From Persephonella sp. IF05-L8 (GTDB lineage: Bacteria; Aquificota; Aquificia; Aquificales; Hydrogenothermaceae): 37,022 nucleotides of DNA. A model generated the notes under the pieces. It was not told where the DNA came from, ran no database searches, and saw only the letters and a program-made list of their open reading frames with translations. Position 1 is the first letter of the stretch; each line of letters starts with the position of its first letter. This document shows positions 15,499-24,588 of this stretch, in pieces. The stretch is taken from NCBI RefSeq assembly GCF_000703045.1, contig NZ_JNLJ01000005.1, positions 1 to 37,022 on the forward strand. The letters are read 5' to 3'. A program made the position numbers and the translations under genes.

Positions 15499-16405
15499 GA
15501 TTAAATATTTATATTTTGCTGTTTTGGGAATAGCGACATTTTTGTGTGTTGTTATATGTTCTATCTTTTTCAAAAGTTCAAAAGTTGTCCAGTTTCCCCA
15601 TATAGAGTTATTTGGAAAGCCTTTAAGATTTATTACAAGGTTTATCCCTTATTCTGTTTTATTGCTGGTAATTTTTCTCACTATTATTGCCGTTCACCCG
15701 TATAAAACAAAGGATATTTTTTCAGAAAAAAAGGTATATAACATCGTTGTCTGCCTTGATGTCAGTAATTCCATGAAAGAGAAAAACAAACTTGAGATTG
15801 CAAAAAAAGTTTTAAGGGATTTTGTGCTAAAAAGGGATAGTGAGGATAGAATTGGAATTGTGGTTTTTGATAATATTCCTTTCAGGCTTGTGTCTCTAAC
15901 CACAGACAGAAAAAAAATCCTAAAGCTGATACCCTCTATACATCCTGCTATGGTAGATAAAGGGGGCACATCTATGTATGACGCTCTCATAGAATGTCTG
16001 GATATTTTTAAACCTCAATGGAAAAATAAGATTGTTATACTCCTGTCTGATGGTGGAGATATAGATAGTAAACATACCCTTGATGATGTGATTAGATACA
16101 ACAAAGTAGTAAAAGCCAAGATTTATACCATTGGAATAAGTAGTGGAATTCATTCCTATGCACTTGAAAGGCTGTCTGCATCCTCTGGAGGAAAAGCATT
16201 TTTTATAACAACAGAGTATAAAACAGCTTTAGAAAATATCTTTAATATTATTAATCATCTGGAACCTTCTGTGATAAAGGAAACCAGTTATAAAATAGAG
16301 GAGCCTGTAGATTTTTATATAAAGATTGCTGCATTGCTTGTAGGATTTTTTATACTAACAAAAATAACATATAGAGCTGTAAAGGATGAAAAAAATACTG
16401 ATTAG
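15491..16405 (+). CDS. BatA-like membrane protein with von Willebrand A domain
   Basis: 304 residues. Two N-terminal transmembrane helices (about 6-25 and 52-70) precede a VWA domain and a C-terminal helix (about 275-295). The metal ion-dependent adhesion site is intact: DVSNS (Asp90, Ser92, Ser94), the Thr in DKGGTSMYDAL and the Asp in LLSDGGD. In Bat (Bacteroides aerotolerance-type) clusters such proteins work with a MoxR AAA+ ATPase, probably in assembling or maintaining periplasmic protein complexes; the exact role is unsettled. It overlaps both neighbours. The MoxR partner is encoded about 4 kb downstream. Confidence 0.85.
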   Translation: MPEIKYLYFAVLGIATFLCVVICSIFFKSSKVVQFPHIELFGKPLRFITRFIPYSVLLLVIFLTIIAVHPYKTKDIFSEKKVYNIVVCLDVSNSMKEKNKLEIAKKVLRDFVLKRDSEDRIGIVVFDNIPFRLVSLTTDRKKILKLIPSIHPAMVDKGGTSMYDALIECLDIFKPQWKNKIVILLSDGGDIDSKHTLDDVIRYNKVVKAKIYTIGISSGIHSYALERLSASSGGKAFFITTEYKTALENIFNIINHLEPSVIKETSYKIEEPVDFYIKIAALLVGFFILTKITYRAVKDEKNTD

Positions 16406-17873
16406 CCTGTTTTTGTTTGGTTTTGTATATGGATTTGAAATTGATTATGGATTTTTGAAATTAAAAGTTGTTCAACTTTATCCTGCAAAAGAGTATTTTT
16501 ATGAGAAAGAGCCTGTTTTTGTAAGGTTTGATATTTATGTAATAGAAAATAAAACAGCTTTGAAAAAGGAAGTCCTGCTTAGTTATCTAAAAATAAAGCC
16601 GGTGGAGCCTTTAATCATAAAATACCAGCAGAAATATTCAATACATCCTGATGAAAAAAAGCTCATAATAAAAAATCTTCTATACCTTAAAAAAGGAAGC
16701 ACGAACTTTCCTTTTGAACTTAGATTTGATGTAAATCAGATGAAGGGACTTTTGGAGGAAAATTTTCTAAAAAAACTATCCCAGAGCTATAAGTTAGAAA
16801 GCCCTACTAACTATACAATAAAACAATCCCCTTACCATTTTGTAGGAAATTTTGATATTAACTCCAGATTGATAGATGAAAATGGAGTGGCAACTTTTTT
16901 GATAGAAATAACAGGCAAAGGCTTTCCAGCCGTCCCAGATTACACCCTTTCAGTCAAAAACGGTTCTGCAAAAAAAATATCAACAGATATTCAAAACAAT
17001 ATGGGATATATAACAGCTGTGCAGAAGTTCAAAATAGTTTATATGGATGGTCTGAAGATTTTACCTGTAAAATTTAAGTATTTTGACCCATTTCAAGAAA
17101 AAATTATCACCAAAAAAACCATTCCTATTGAGCTTAACAAAAACACACAACCACAAAAAATTCCTTTTGAAAAACTATCTCAGGAAGAAAAAAATAAAAT
17201 CTATCTGGAGACATTTAGAGAGCTATACCCTGAATATTTTGAAAAAAAGAATATGTTCAAAGATATTTTAAAAACAGTTAATAGATACAGAGAGGTTATT
17301 ATTTTATTTTTACTGTTTTCAGCTGTTATATTCGTTTTATTTATCAGAAAAATTGCTATAAGCCAGATAGACCCTCAGATTTTACAGATTTTGACACTAC
17401 CTGAAAATGATTTAAAAACAGTTAAGAAACTTTATAAATATATATCTCACCAGCAGGAGTTATTTAAGGATTATCTGAATGTAGCTGACGAATTACTTTA
17501 TAACAGCAAAATAGAACAGAAAAACAACAAAATAATTAAAGTTATAACCTCAGCAGGAGAAATATACCCTAAAGAAATAAAAAAAACCATCCAGAATTTA
17601 AAATTCCAACTAATAAATATAAAGGCACAGACCCTTTCCAAAAAAGTTAATAGAATTATAAAAATCTGGATTTTTATTGAAAAACATAGAGCTTTTTTGA
17701 TTTCAGCAGGTTTTACTTTGTTTATTACAGCAGTTATCCAGTTTTTTATAAAGCTCTACCCTCAACAAAAGTTTTATTTGAGTACTTTAAACATAGTGAT
17801 TTTAATTGTAGGTATCTTTATTTATCTTTTGATGAAACAGGTAATTATAAAGGTGGACAATGATAGAGTTTAA
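16386..17873 (+). CDS. BatD-like oxygen-tolerance-type membrane protein
   Basis: 495 residues with a signal peptide (residues 1-16, ending near FVYGFE), a large periplasmic beta-rich region (DFGFLK, YEKEPVFVRFDIYV, and the late FEKLSQEEK) and three hydrophobic helices (about 300-320, 435-455, 468-485). BatD proteins have a Big-like beta-sandwich ectodomain of this length and sit in the same operon order, between two VWA proteins. Sequence conservation is low, so the call depends on context. The 20-base overlap at the start and 14-base overlap at the end imply coupling. Confidence 0.7.
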   Translation: MKKILISLFLFGFVYGFEIDYGFLKLKVVQLYPAKEYFYEKEPVFVRFDIYVIENKTALKKEVLLSYLKIKPVEPLIIKYQQKYSIHPDEKKLIIKNLLYLKKGSTNFPFELRFDVNQMKGLLEENFLKKLSQSYKLESPTNYTIKQSPYHFVGNFDINSRLIDENGVATFLIEITGKGFPAVPDYTLSVKNGSAKKISTDIQNNMGYITAVQKFKIVYMDGLKILPVKFKYFDPFQEKIITKKTIPIELNKNTQPQKIPFEKLSQEEKNKIYLETFRELYPEYFEKKNMFKDILKTVNRYREVIILFLLFSAVIFVLFIRKIAISQIDPQILQILTLPENDLKTVKKLYKYISHQQELFKDYLNVADELLYNSKIEQKNNKIIKVITSAGEIYPKEIKKTIQNLKFQLINIKAQTLSKKVNRIIKIWIFIEKHRAFLISAGFTLFITAVIQFFIKLYPQQKFYLSTLNIVILIVGIFIYLLMKQVIIKVDNDRV

Positions 17874-19194
17874 ATATCCTCAGTTTTTACCAATAGGCAT
17901 TATGCTAATACTGTGGACTATACTGGTCTGGAAAAAAACAGGGAAAAATTTAAAAGAGTTTATCTTTTATACTGTTATTACATTTCTTCTAATGCTTATG
18001 CTGGCAAGCCCTTATCTAAAAAGGGGAATAGAGAAAATATACAAAATTGATACAGAAATTATTTTACTAATAGACCATTCTTTGTCTATGGGAGCCGATG
18101 ATATAAAACCTACACGTTTAGAAATGGCTAAAAATAAAGCTGTTTATTTACTTGAGAAGATTAAGAAGGAAAAAGCTGGAATTATTACGTTTTCTGATGA
18201 TGTGGAAATCCTATCGTATCCTGAATTCGTAAATGAAAAGCTGGTAAAAGAAGTGAAATCTCTAAGTCTAAAACCTGAAGGCAGCACAGATATTCTAAAG
18301 GCTATAAGTATTGCAAACTCTTTATTCTCAGCTAAGGGTAAAATCATAGTTCTGCTGTCTGATGGTGGAGATGAAAATCTATATAAAGTGAAAAAGCTTC
18401 TTGAGAAATCAGGGGCAAAACTTGTTTTCTGGGCTATAGCAACAGAAAAAGGTGGAAAAGTTCCAAAATACAATGTGATTTCTAAAATAAATAAACAATT
18501 AATAGATATTGCCTATAAAACAGGAGGAATATTTCAAAAGGTTTCCTATGATAACTCAGATGTGGAAAATATATATAGATTTATTTTCCAAATATCATCC
18601 CAGAACATAGAGTTTGCTTTTAATCTACCTAAAGGTGTTGATTTATCACCATTTATAGCAGTTTTTATCCTTGTACTGATATTTCTGAAATTTGCTTTGA
18701 ACAGGATAATTACAATTTTTGCAGGGATTTTACTCTTTTTTAATCTATCTTATGCAGGGGAGATAAAAGGCTACATTTATTATCTGACAGGCAATTATCA
18801 AAAAGCAGGAATAGAATTTTCAGAAGAAAAAGATATAAAAAACAGATACAATGCTGCTCTTTCATTTTTTAAGGCTGGTATGTATGACAGGGCTTTAAAT
18901 ATCTTAAACAGTATTAAAACAGAGGATATTTCTGTTTACAAAAAGGTTAGATATCTGACTGCTCTTTCTTATATTGGAAAAAATGATTTTGAAAAGGCAT
19001 ACACCGTAGCAAAAGAACTTATACAGATTTTTCCTTCTGATAAAAGAATTGAGAAACTTTACAACTTTACGAAGATGGTTGTTAATTTTGGTAAAAAACC
19101 TGAGAAAAAAATAACCATCGTCAAGGTTAAAGAAAAAAGCCAGCAAAAAAATAAAATCGCCCCAAAAAATGTCCAGAGATTAAATCCGTGGTGA
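17860..19194 (+). CDS. BatB/BatC-like fusion: VWA domain followed by TPR region
   Basis: 444 residues. Two N-terminal membrane helices (about 10-25 and 35-52) lead to a VWA domain with the adhesion-site motif DHSLSMG (Asp72, Ser74, Ser76), Thr in EGSTDILKAI and Asp in LLSDGGDE. Two further helices (about 263-282 and 287-302) are followed by TPR-like helix pairs (AALSFFKAGMYDRALNILNSI, ALSYIGKNDFEKAYTVAKELIQIFP). Thus BatB and the TPR protein BatC seem fused in one chain. A Lys-rich tail ends the protein. The gene overlaps the BatD-like gene. Confidence 0.8.
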   Translation: MIEFKYPQFLPIGIMLILWTILVWKKTGKNLKEFIFYTVITFLLMLMLASPYLKRGIEKIYKIDTEIILLIDHSLSMGADDIKPTRLEMAKNKAVYLLEKIKKEKAGIITFSDDVEILSYPEFVNEKLVKEVKSLSLKPEGSTDILKAISIANSLFSAKGKIIVLLSDGGDENLYKVKKLLEKSGAKLVFWAIATEKGGKVPKYNVISKINKQLIDIAYKTGGIFQKVSYDNSDVENIYRFIFQISSQNIEFAFNLPKGVDLSPFIAVFILVLIFLKFALNRIITIFAGILLFFNLSYAGEIKGYIYYLTGNYQKAGIEFSEEKDIKNRYNAALSFFKAGMYDRALNILNSIKTEDISVYKKVRYLTALSYIGKNDFEKAYTVAKELIQIFPSDKRIEKLYNFTKMVVNFGKKPEKKITIVKVKEKSQQKNKIAPKNVQRLNPW

Positions 19195-19291
19195 TTGACT
19201 TATAAGTTTTGAACTTTTATATTAATTGACAATAAGGAAATATTGGTGAGTTTATAACTATTTCGTGAGTTAAGAGTAAGGTGGGGCGGCT

Positions 19292-19597
19292 ATGATGAGA
19301 GAAAGAAAACCTATTGATGTGAGAGGAGAAGAACTTTATACAGCTTTATTAATTGCAAGAAAAAAGGAATATGGGACTGATGAAGACTTAAAAACAGCTT
19401 TAGCACAAAACTTCCCAGGCAAAGAAGAAGAAATCATGGAAGCTTTAGCTTTGCTGGGATTTATTTCACATGGGATAGGAGAAAACCGCAAAAATACGTG
19501 GAGAATTACAAAAAAGGGTATGTTAGAGGCCAGAATATATAAACCACGGAATTTACTTGAAAAAATTCAAAACAAACTTTACGGGCTTAAAATTTAG
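19292..19597 (+). CDS. Small winged-helix-like protein, unknown function
   Basis: 101 residues, starting at tandem ATG codons behind AAGGTGGGG. The helical sequence ELYTALLIARKKEYGTDEDLKTAL, EEEIMEALALLGFIS and the following GENRKNTWRITKKGMLEAR resemble a helix-helix-wing arrangement of a winged helix-turn-helix, with Arg/Lys in the wing. I do not recognise a family. It lies between the VWA-TPR gene and the MoxR gene; a 97-base gap upstream contains TTGACA at 19226-19231 and two GTGAGTT copies at 19246 and 19265. Confidence 0.6.
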   Translation: MMRERKPIDVRGEELYTALLIARKKEYGTDEDLKTALAQNFPGKEEEIMEALALLGFISHGIGENRKNTWRITKKGMLEARIYKPRNLLEKIQNKLYGLKI

Positions 19598-19648
19598 TCT
19601 GCCCTAAAACAAAAAAATTTTAATAAAGCAAAAAATAGGAAACTAAAA

Positions 19649-20440
19649 TTGGGGGAGTATATATCTTATTGGATACCTACAAAAACGCCTATTAATATAC
19701 AAGCATTTAGAAAACGAAAAATTAAAACTTTCTCTATCTCCGAGCCACAAAAGAAAACACAATATAAAATTGATATTGAACTAATAACAGACAACAATTC
19801 AATTCCCAAGTTTATAGAAATAAAATTTTCTGGAACAGATAAAATAGCTGCAAATCTTAAAATAGAAGATTTTACAGAAGATGGAATTCTTATCTGTGAA
19901 ATCATATATATTGATGCTAAAATAAAAGGTGCATTAGATAAAGCAGTATATCATGGGATTAAAGAATTTTATCATGAGCATGAATATCATTCAGAAGATG
20001 AAGATTCGTTAGTTATAGGATATATCTCATCAAAAAAATTATCGCATAAGGAAATAATAGAATATTATCTTCTGATATACAGAAATAAGTTATATGAATA
20101 TTATGAAACAATACAGATTTTTCTAAAGGAAATCTTATCAAAACAAAGTTTTGTTCATCTCCTAAGAGTTTTTGACAAAGCTAAAAAATTAGAAGAAACT
20201 TACACCCAAGCTTTTGGGGAACTACAGTATGCAGAATATCTTGTTACTTTAGCAAAAAAGGAAAATATAAATTCACCCTATTTGTCAGAAATTGAAAAAA
20301 TCTCAAATTTGATAAAGGCAGATTACGAAATATTTACCATACAAAATTCACGAATTTTGACATTAAAAGGGATTATATATTCTTCACTTATAGCCTTAAT
20401 AATCTCTACTCTTTATTTTCTTTTGCCTCTTGTATTATAA
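19649..20440 (+). CDS. C-terminally anchored protein of unknown function
   Basis: 263 residues in the frame from TTG at 19649. The start is uncertain: no ribosome site precedes TTG and the GGGGGAG just after it could serve a start slightly downstream. The N-terminal half is beta-rich and soluble, the middle is a long alpha-helical region with heptad-like leucines (EIIEYYLLIYRNKLYEYYETIQIFL), and one helix near the very end (about 243-262, IYSSLIALIISTLYFLLPLVL) would anchor the protein by its tail. No motif is recognised. It is A+T-rich like the cyclase operon. Together with the preceding gene it separates the Bat genes from MoxR. Confidence 0.6.
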   Translation: MGEYISYWIPTKTPINIQAFRKRKIKTFSISEPQKKTQYKIDIELITDNNSIPKFIEIKFSGTDKIAANLKIEDFTEDGILICEIIYIDAKIKGALDKAVYHGIKEFYHEHEYHSEDEDSLVIGYISSKKLSHKEIIEYYLLIYRNKLYEYYETIQIFLKEILSKQSFVHLLRVFDKAKKLEETYTQAFGELQYAEYLVTLAKKENINSPYLSEIEKISNLIKADYEIFTIQNSRILTLKGIIYSSLIALIISTLYFLLPLVL

Positions 20441-20494
20441 ACTTTTAAAATTCATAATTATGAGTAGTCTTATAAAAAGCATTTTGGAGTAATT

Positions 20495-21457
20495 ATGGAC
20501 ACAATCCAGAAAATCAAAAATGAGTTAAAGAAGGCTATAATTGGTCAGGAAAGAATGATAGACAGCCTTTTGATAGCCCTTATCACAGAAGGGCATATCC
20601 TTATAGAAGGTGTTCCCGGAATTGCCAAAACCACAGCAGTAAAAACCCTTGGAAAAATTCTCAATCTTGATTTTAAAAGGATACAATTCACCCCTGACCT
20701 TATTCCATCAGACATTCTGGGAGGAGAGATATACATAATAGAAAAGGATGAATTCAGGGTCAAAAAGGGCCCCATATTTACCAATCTGCTTCTTGCAGAT
20801 GAGATAAACAGGGCACCTGCAAAGGTTCAGTCAGCATTGCTTGAAGCCATGCAGGAAAGGCAGGTTACAATTGGAGAAGATACATTCCCCCTTGATAAAC
20901 CATTTATGGTAATGGCAACCTTAAACCCTATTGAAGAAGAAGGAGTTTATAACCTGCCTGAAGCCCAGCTGGATAGATTTTTGATGAAAGTTGTAGTTGA
21001 TTATCCATCTGAGGAAGAAGAATATCAAATTCTCAGGCTTGTTACAGCACAGGAAGGGATAAGAAATGAAGGTGTGCAAGTAGAAGAACCACAACAGGTT
21101 GCATCAAAAGAGGATATCATTGCCCTGAAAAAACAGTTAAAAGAAATCCATGTAGACAAAGAAGTTGAAAAATATATGGTTGAATTAACAACGGCAACAA
21201 GACAGCCTGAGAAATACGGAATAGATAAAAAGCTTATTAGACTGGGATTAAGCCCAAGGGCAACTATAAATCTTTATAAAGTTTCAAAAGCAGTAGCTTT
21301 ACTGAACGGGAAAGATTATGTATCACCTGCAGATGTGCTTTTATACCTGAAAGATGTTTTCAGGCACAGATTTATGGTGTCCTTCTATGCAGAAGCCGAA
21401 GGAATAACTACAGACCATATCATAGATATGATAGTTGAAAAAGTCCCTATGCCGTAA
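20495..21457 (+). CDS. MoxR-family AAA+ ATPase
   Basis: 320 residues. Walker A is GVPGIAKTT (39-47), the MoxR variant of GxPGxGKT; Walker B is LLADEINRAPAK; LLEAMQERQVTIG and the sensor ATLNPIEEEGVYNLPEAQLDRF are diagnostic of MoxR. These ATPases act as chaperones with VWA-domain partners. Here the likely partners are the BatA-like and BatB/C-like proteins upstream and the DUF58 protein immediately downstream (8-base gap). The start has GGAG nine bases upstream. Confidence 0.95.
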   Translation: MDTIQKIKNELKKAIIGQERMIDSLLIALITEGHILIEGVPGIAKTTAVKTLGKILNLDFKRIQFTPDLIPSDILGGEIYIIEKDEFRVKKGPIFTNLLLADEINRAPAKVQSALLEAMQERQVTIGEDTFPLDKPFMVMATLNPIEEEGVYNLPEAQLDRFLMKVVVDYPSEEEEYQILRLVTAQEGIRNEGVQVEEPQQVASKEDIIALKKQLKEIHVDKEVEKYMVELTTATRQPEKYGIDKKLIRLGLSPRATINLYKVSKAVALLNGKDYVSPADVLLYLKDVFRHRFMVSFYAEAEGITTDHIIDMIVEKVPMP

Positions 21458-21465
21458 GGTTAAAA

Positions 21466-22275
21466 ATGATTGAAAAAAGCAAAATTATATCCTTAAAAGC
21501 ACAGCACAAAGTTTTATCCTCTCTGGAAGGTATTCACAAAGCAATAATATTTGGTGAGGAGGATGATTTAAAAAATATAAGGGAATACACTTACGGAGAT
21601 AATGTCAAAAGAATAAACTGGATAATAACTGCAAAGGAAAGAAAACCCTATGTTGTAGAACGGGAAGAGCTAAAAAGCCAGAATATAATTATTGTTTTGC
21701 TTTTAGACCAGGAAATGCTTTTTAAAAATAAATTAGATAAGGTTTCAGAGATTTTTGCCATCTTAGGCTATTCAGCCTTATACCATAAAGACAAGCTACA
21801 TACCTATATTTTCACAGATAAGATAGAAAAATATTTTCCCCACAAAAACCATCCACAGCATATTACGAATATTCTTGATTTTATTTACTCATTAGATATA
21901 AAACACAAAAAAATAGACACAGAAAATATATACAGACTTATAAATAGACATAAAAGGTCTCTTGTAATACTGATAGGAGATTTTGTTTATCCGATGAATA
22001 TTTTAAATATAGCCTCAAAACATAAGCTGTCTGTAATCTGTGTAAGGGATAAAGAAGAAGAAAATCCTTCCGGATATACAGGATTTCAGCTTAAATCATT
22101 TGATGAAAAAAGAAAAATCCCGCTCCTTGTAAGCCCTATGGTTAAAATTTATAAAAGAAATCTGGAAAAACTTGATGAAAATCTAAGACACCAGATTGTC
22201 TTAAAAAGAATTCCTTTTCAGAAAATATTTACAGATGAAGACCCATTTATAAAACTGAAATTAATGTTCAGTTGA
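21466..22275 (+). CDS. DUF58 domain protein
   Basis: 269 residues. The conserved DUF58 segment reads DLKNIREYTYGDNVKRINW, then TAKERKPYVVEREELKSQNIIIVLLLD, the start of a degenerate VWA-like domain. DUF58 proteins are routinely encoded directly after MoxR. The gene follows MoxR after eight bases and ends with a 15-base convergent overlap with the MscS gene. Function within the complex is unknown; an adaptor or substrate-receptor role is a common guess. Confidence 0.88.
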   Translation: MIEKSKIISLKAQHKVLSSLEGIHKAIIFGEEDDLKNIREYTYGDNVKRINWIITAKERKPYVVEREELKSQNIIIVLLLDQEMLFKNKLDKVSEIFAILGYSALYHKDKLHTYIFTDKIEKYFPHKNHPQHITNILDFIYSLDIKHKKIDTENIYRLINRHKRSLVILIGDFVYPMNILNIASKHKLSVICVRDKEEENPSGYTGFQLKSFDEKRKIPLLVSPMVKIYKRNLEKLDENLRHQIVLKRIPFQKIFTDEDPFIKLKLMFS

Positions 22276-23391
22276 ATTTCTACTATCATCAAAAAATGTT
22301 AGTTTTTCAGGAACTTTTTCTATATAGATTGACTGGCTTGGGTATGCAAAAGAAGAACCATTTTTTTCAACGATTTCCATAATTTTTAGATTGATATCTT
22401 CTTTAATTGCCATATACTCAATCCAGTCTGCTGTGTTTGTAAAAGTATAAATAAATATATCCAGAGAACTATCATTAAATTTATCAAAGAAAACCAGCAT
22501 TGTTTGGTCTTTTGCAATTCCCGGATGGTTTTCCAGCATTTCTTTTATATCTTTAAGTATTTTTTTCATTGTTTCTCCAGGAGTATCATAAACAAGACCT
22601 ATAGTCATTTTTATTCTTCTTACATTTCTTCTGGAAAAGTTTTCTATTGGATTATTTGCAATATACTGGTTTGGAACTGTTATTAAGGATTTTTCAAAAG
22701 TTCTAATTTTGGTTGTCCTCATCCCAAGGTCTTCAACTATGCCTTCAACACTACCAACTTTTACCCATTCACCAATTTTCAGAGATTTATCTGCAAGGAT
22801 TGTTAAACCTCCAAAAAAGTTAGCAGCTGTATCTTTGGCGGCAAGTGCTATTGCCAAACCACCTATTCCCAGAGAAGCAATAAGAGCTGTTACATTAATG
22901 CCCCATTCCTGAAGAACTGCAAGAAAACCAATAGTTATGATAAATGCTTTTGTGGCTTTTATAAGAAATGAACCGATTTCTCGGTAAAGTTCTTTCCCAA
23001 ATTTTTGGGAAAACTTATATATATCATCTGTAAAAACATTTATACCGTTATAAAAAATCCAGAAGACCATAATAATGAATAAACTACGGACAAAATGCTG
23101 GAGTATATCTGCCCTGAGATTAATAATATCAAAAGCAAGCCATAGACCAATTACGACAAATAAAAACCTTAGAGGGCTTTCTATCATAAGAAGAAGTTTG
23201 TCATCAATGGATGTTTTTGTTCTGGAGACAACGGTTTTTATGCTTTTGACAATAATTGCAGAAAACAGATTTTTCAGGAGTAAGAAAAATAATAGGACAA
23301 CAAGTGCCAGAGCCCATTTATAAAGTGGTGTTCCCAGAATAATCTGATTAAGTATCGTATTTATATTGCTTAAAAGTTCATCCTGGTTCAT
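22261..23391 (-). CDS. MscS-family mechanosensitive channel
   Basis: 376 residues. Four N-terminal hydrophobic segments precede the pore helix ALIASLGIGGLAIALAAKDTAANFFGGLTIL, the Gly/Ala-packed MscS TM3 signature, followed by the beta domain (KIGEWVKVGSVEGIVEDLGMRTTKIRTFEKSLITVPN) and a C-terminal alpha/beta domain. Such channels release solutes at hypo-osmotic shock; close relatives in thermophiles are usually annotated as mechanosensitive ion channel proteins. The gene lies nine bases after the M24 peptidase stop and is probably cotranscribed with it. Confidence 0.93.
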   Translation of the reverse strand: MNQDELLSNINTILNQIILGTPLYKWALALVVLLFFLLLKNLFSAIIVKSIKTVVSRTKTSIDDKLLLMIESPLRFLFVVIGLWLAFDIINLRADILQHFVRSLFIIMVFWIFYNGINVFTDDIYKFSQKFGKELYREIGSFLIKATKAFIITIGFLAVLQEWGINVTALIASLGIGGLAIALAAKDTAANFFGGLTILADKSLKIGEWVKVGSVEGIVEDLGMRTTKIRTFEKSLITVPNQYIANNPIENFSRRNVRRIKMTIGLVYDTPGETMKKILKDIKEMLENHPGIAKDQTMLVFFDKFNDSSLDIFIYTFTNTADWIEYMAIKEDINLKIMEIVEKNGSSFAYPSQSIYIEKVPEKLTFFDDSRNSTEH

Positions 23392-23400
23392 GATTATTTA

Positions 23401-24468
23401 TTATATCCTGATTTCTTCAAGAGACGTTTGGGTTAGTACCTCCCCTTTATCTTTTCTGGCAACAACAATATTTTCAAGCCTTACACCTCCTATCTCTGGA
23501 ATATATATTCCCGGTTCAATGGTAAAAACAGTGTTTTCAAGGAGAATATCTTCATTGTTTTTATATATCCGTGGAGGTTCATGGATTTCTATTCCTACTC
23601 CGTGACCTGTGGAATGGATAAAATAATCTCCATATCCGTATTTGTCTATAACATTTCTTGCGGCAAGGTCTATTTCTTTTATTGGAATTCCTGCTTTTAC
23701 TTTGCTGAGAGCTTCAAGATGGGCTTCTTTTACAATCTGGTGTATCTTTTCTATTTCAGGGTGAACCTGTCCGTAAAATACTGTTCGTGTGAAATCTGAG
23801 CAGTATCCCTCATAAATAAGTCCCATATCTATCAGGACAGGGTTGTTTTTTTCTATTTGTGTATGTGATGTTTCATGATGGGGAACGGCAGAATTTTTTC
23901 CTGCTGCTACAATTGACGGAAAGCTTTCATCTGTTCCACCTTCTATGAATATCTCATTTATTATTCTTCTTCTCAGGTCTAACTCATCTGCAGCCTGTGG
24001 TATCTGGGTAAGTATCTTTTCAAAAATTCTATCGGTTTTATGAACTGCCTCCCTGATTATTTTTATCTCTTCTTCTGTTTTTTGAATTCTAAACTCATCT
24101 AAAAATCCGGAATAACCTTTTAGCCTGGTTTTCAGGCCTTCTTTCAACGATTTATAAAAGGATAGAGCTATCCTATCCTCTTCAAAGCCTATTTGATTGC
24201 CTCCATATTCGTTGAGTATTTCCTGTAAATGTTTTAACTGGGGTTTTCCTCCTTCTCCCAGCTGGATAAGGTTCCATCCTTTGAGCTTTTCTTTTGCAGC
24301 TTCAAAATATCTGCTGTCTGTAATAAAAAACTTTTCCTGAGGAGTTAGCAGTACATAGGCATTTGAGGATTTAAACCTGCTCAAGTAAAAAATATTAGGT
24401 CTGCTTGAGAATAGAAAAGAAGAAAGATTTTCGCCTTGTATTTTATTTTGAATTTCCTTTATTTTCAT
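23401..24468 (-). CDS. M24-family Xaa-Pro aminopeptidase/dipeptidase
   Basis: 355 residues with the creatinase-like N-terminal domain (about 1-130) and the pita-bread metallopeptidase domain. Metal ligands are visible: PVLIDMGLIYEGYCSDFTRT (two Asp), the His in HSTGHGVGIEIHE, the Glu in FTIEPGIYIP and the Glu in GGVRLENIVV. It removes N-terminal residues next to proline. PepP versus PepQ specificity cannot be told. The ribosome site CAGGAGG is strong, with an extended -10 about 30 bases upstream. It heads a two-gene unit with the MscS channel. Confidence 0.9.
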   Translation of the reverse strand: MKIKEIQNKIQGENLSSFLFSSRPNIFYLSRFKSSNAYVLLTPQEKFFITDSRYFEAAKEKLKGWNLIQLGEGGKPQLKHLQEILNEYGGNQIGFEEDRIALSFYKSLKEGLKTRLKGYSGFLDEFRIQKTEEEIKIIREAVHKTDRIFEKILTQIPQAADELDLRRRIINEIFIEGGTDESFPSIVAAGKNSAVPHHETSHTQIEKNNPVLIDMGLIYEGYCSDFTRTVFYGQVHPEIEKIHQIVKEAHLEALSKVKAGIPIKEIDLAARNVIDKYGYGDYFIHSTGHGVGIEIHEPPRIYKNNEDILLENTVFTIEPGIYIPEIGGVRLENIVVARKDKGEVLTQTSLEEIRI

Positions 24469-24495
24469 GCTGAACCTCCTGATTATGCAGGAAAA

Positions 24496-24506
24496 ATTTT
24501 AGCATA
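24496..24506 (-). promoter_or_regulatory. Extended -10 promoter of the M24 peptidase
   Basis: The minus strand reads TATGCTAAAAT (complement of 24496-24506), identical to the element before efp. The leader to the ATG is about 20-25 bases and contains AGGAGG. Confidence 0.5.
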
Positions 24507-24546
24507 AAGGTTGCATTTTGGGATTTTTTGTATTAATATAATGTTA

Positions 24547-24562
24547 GTTAGTGTTTACTAAC
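24547..24562. repeat. 16-bp palindrome GTTAGT-N4-ACTAAC (operator-like, copy 1)
   Basis: GTTAGT, spacer GTTT, ACTAAC. The same arms with the same 4-base spacer recur at 27708-27723. It lies between the M24 peptidase promoter and purF, just downstream of a plus-strand TATAAT (24537-24542), over the place where a plus-strand transcript would start. Confidence 0.55.
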
Positions 24563-24588
24563 GATGCCCTGCTGGAGCCATCCATATT

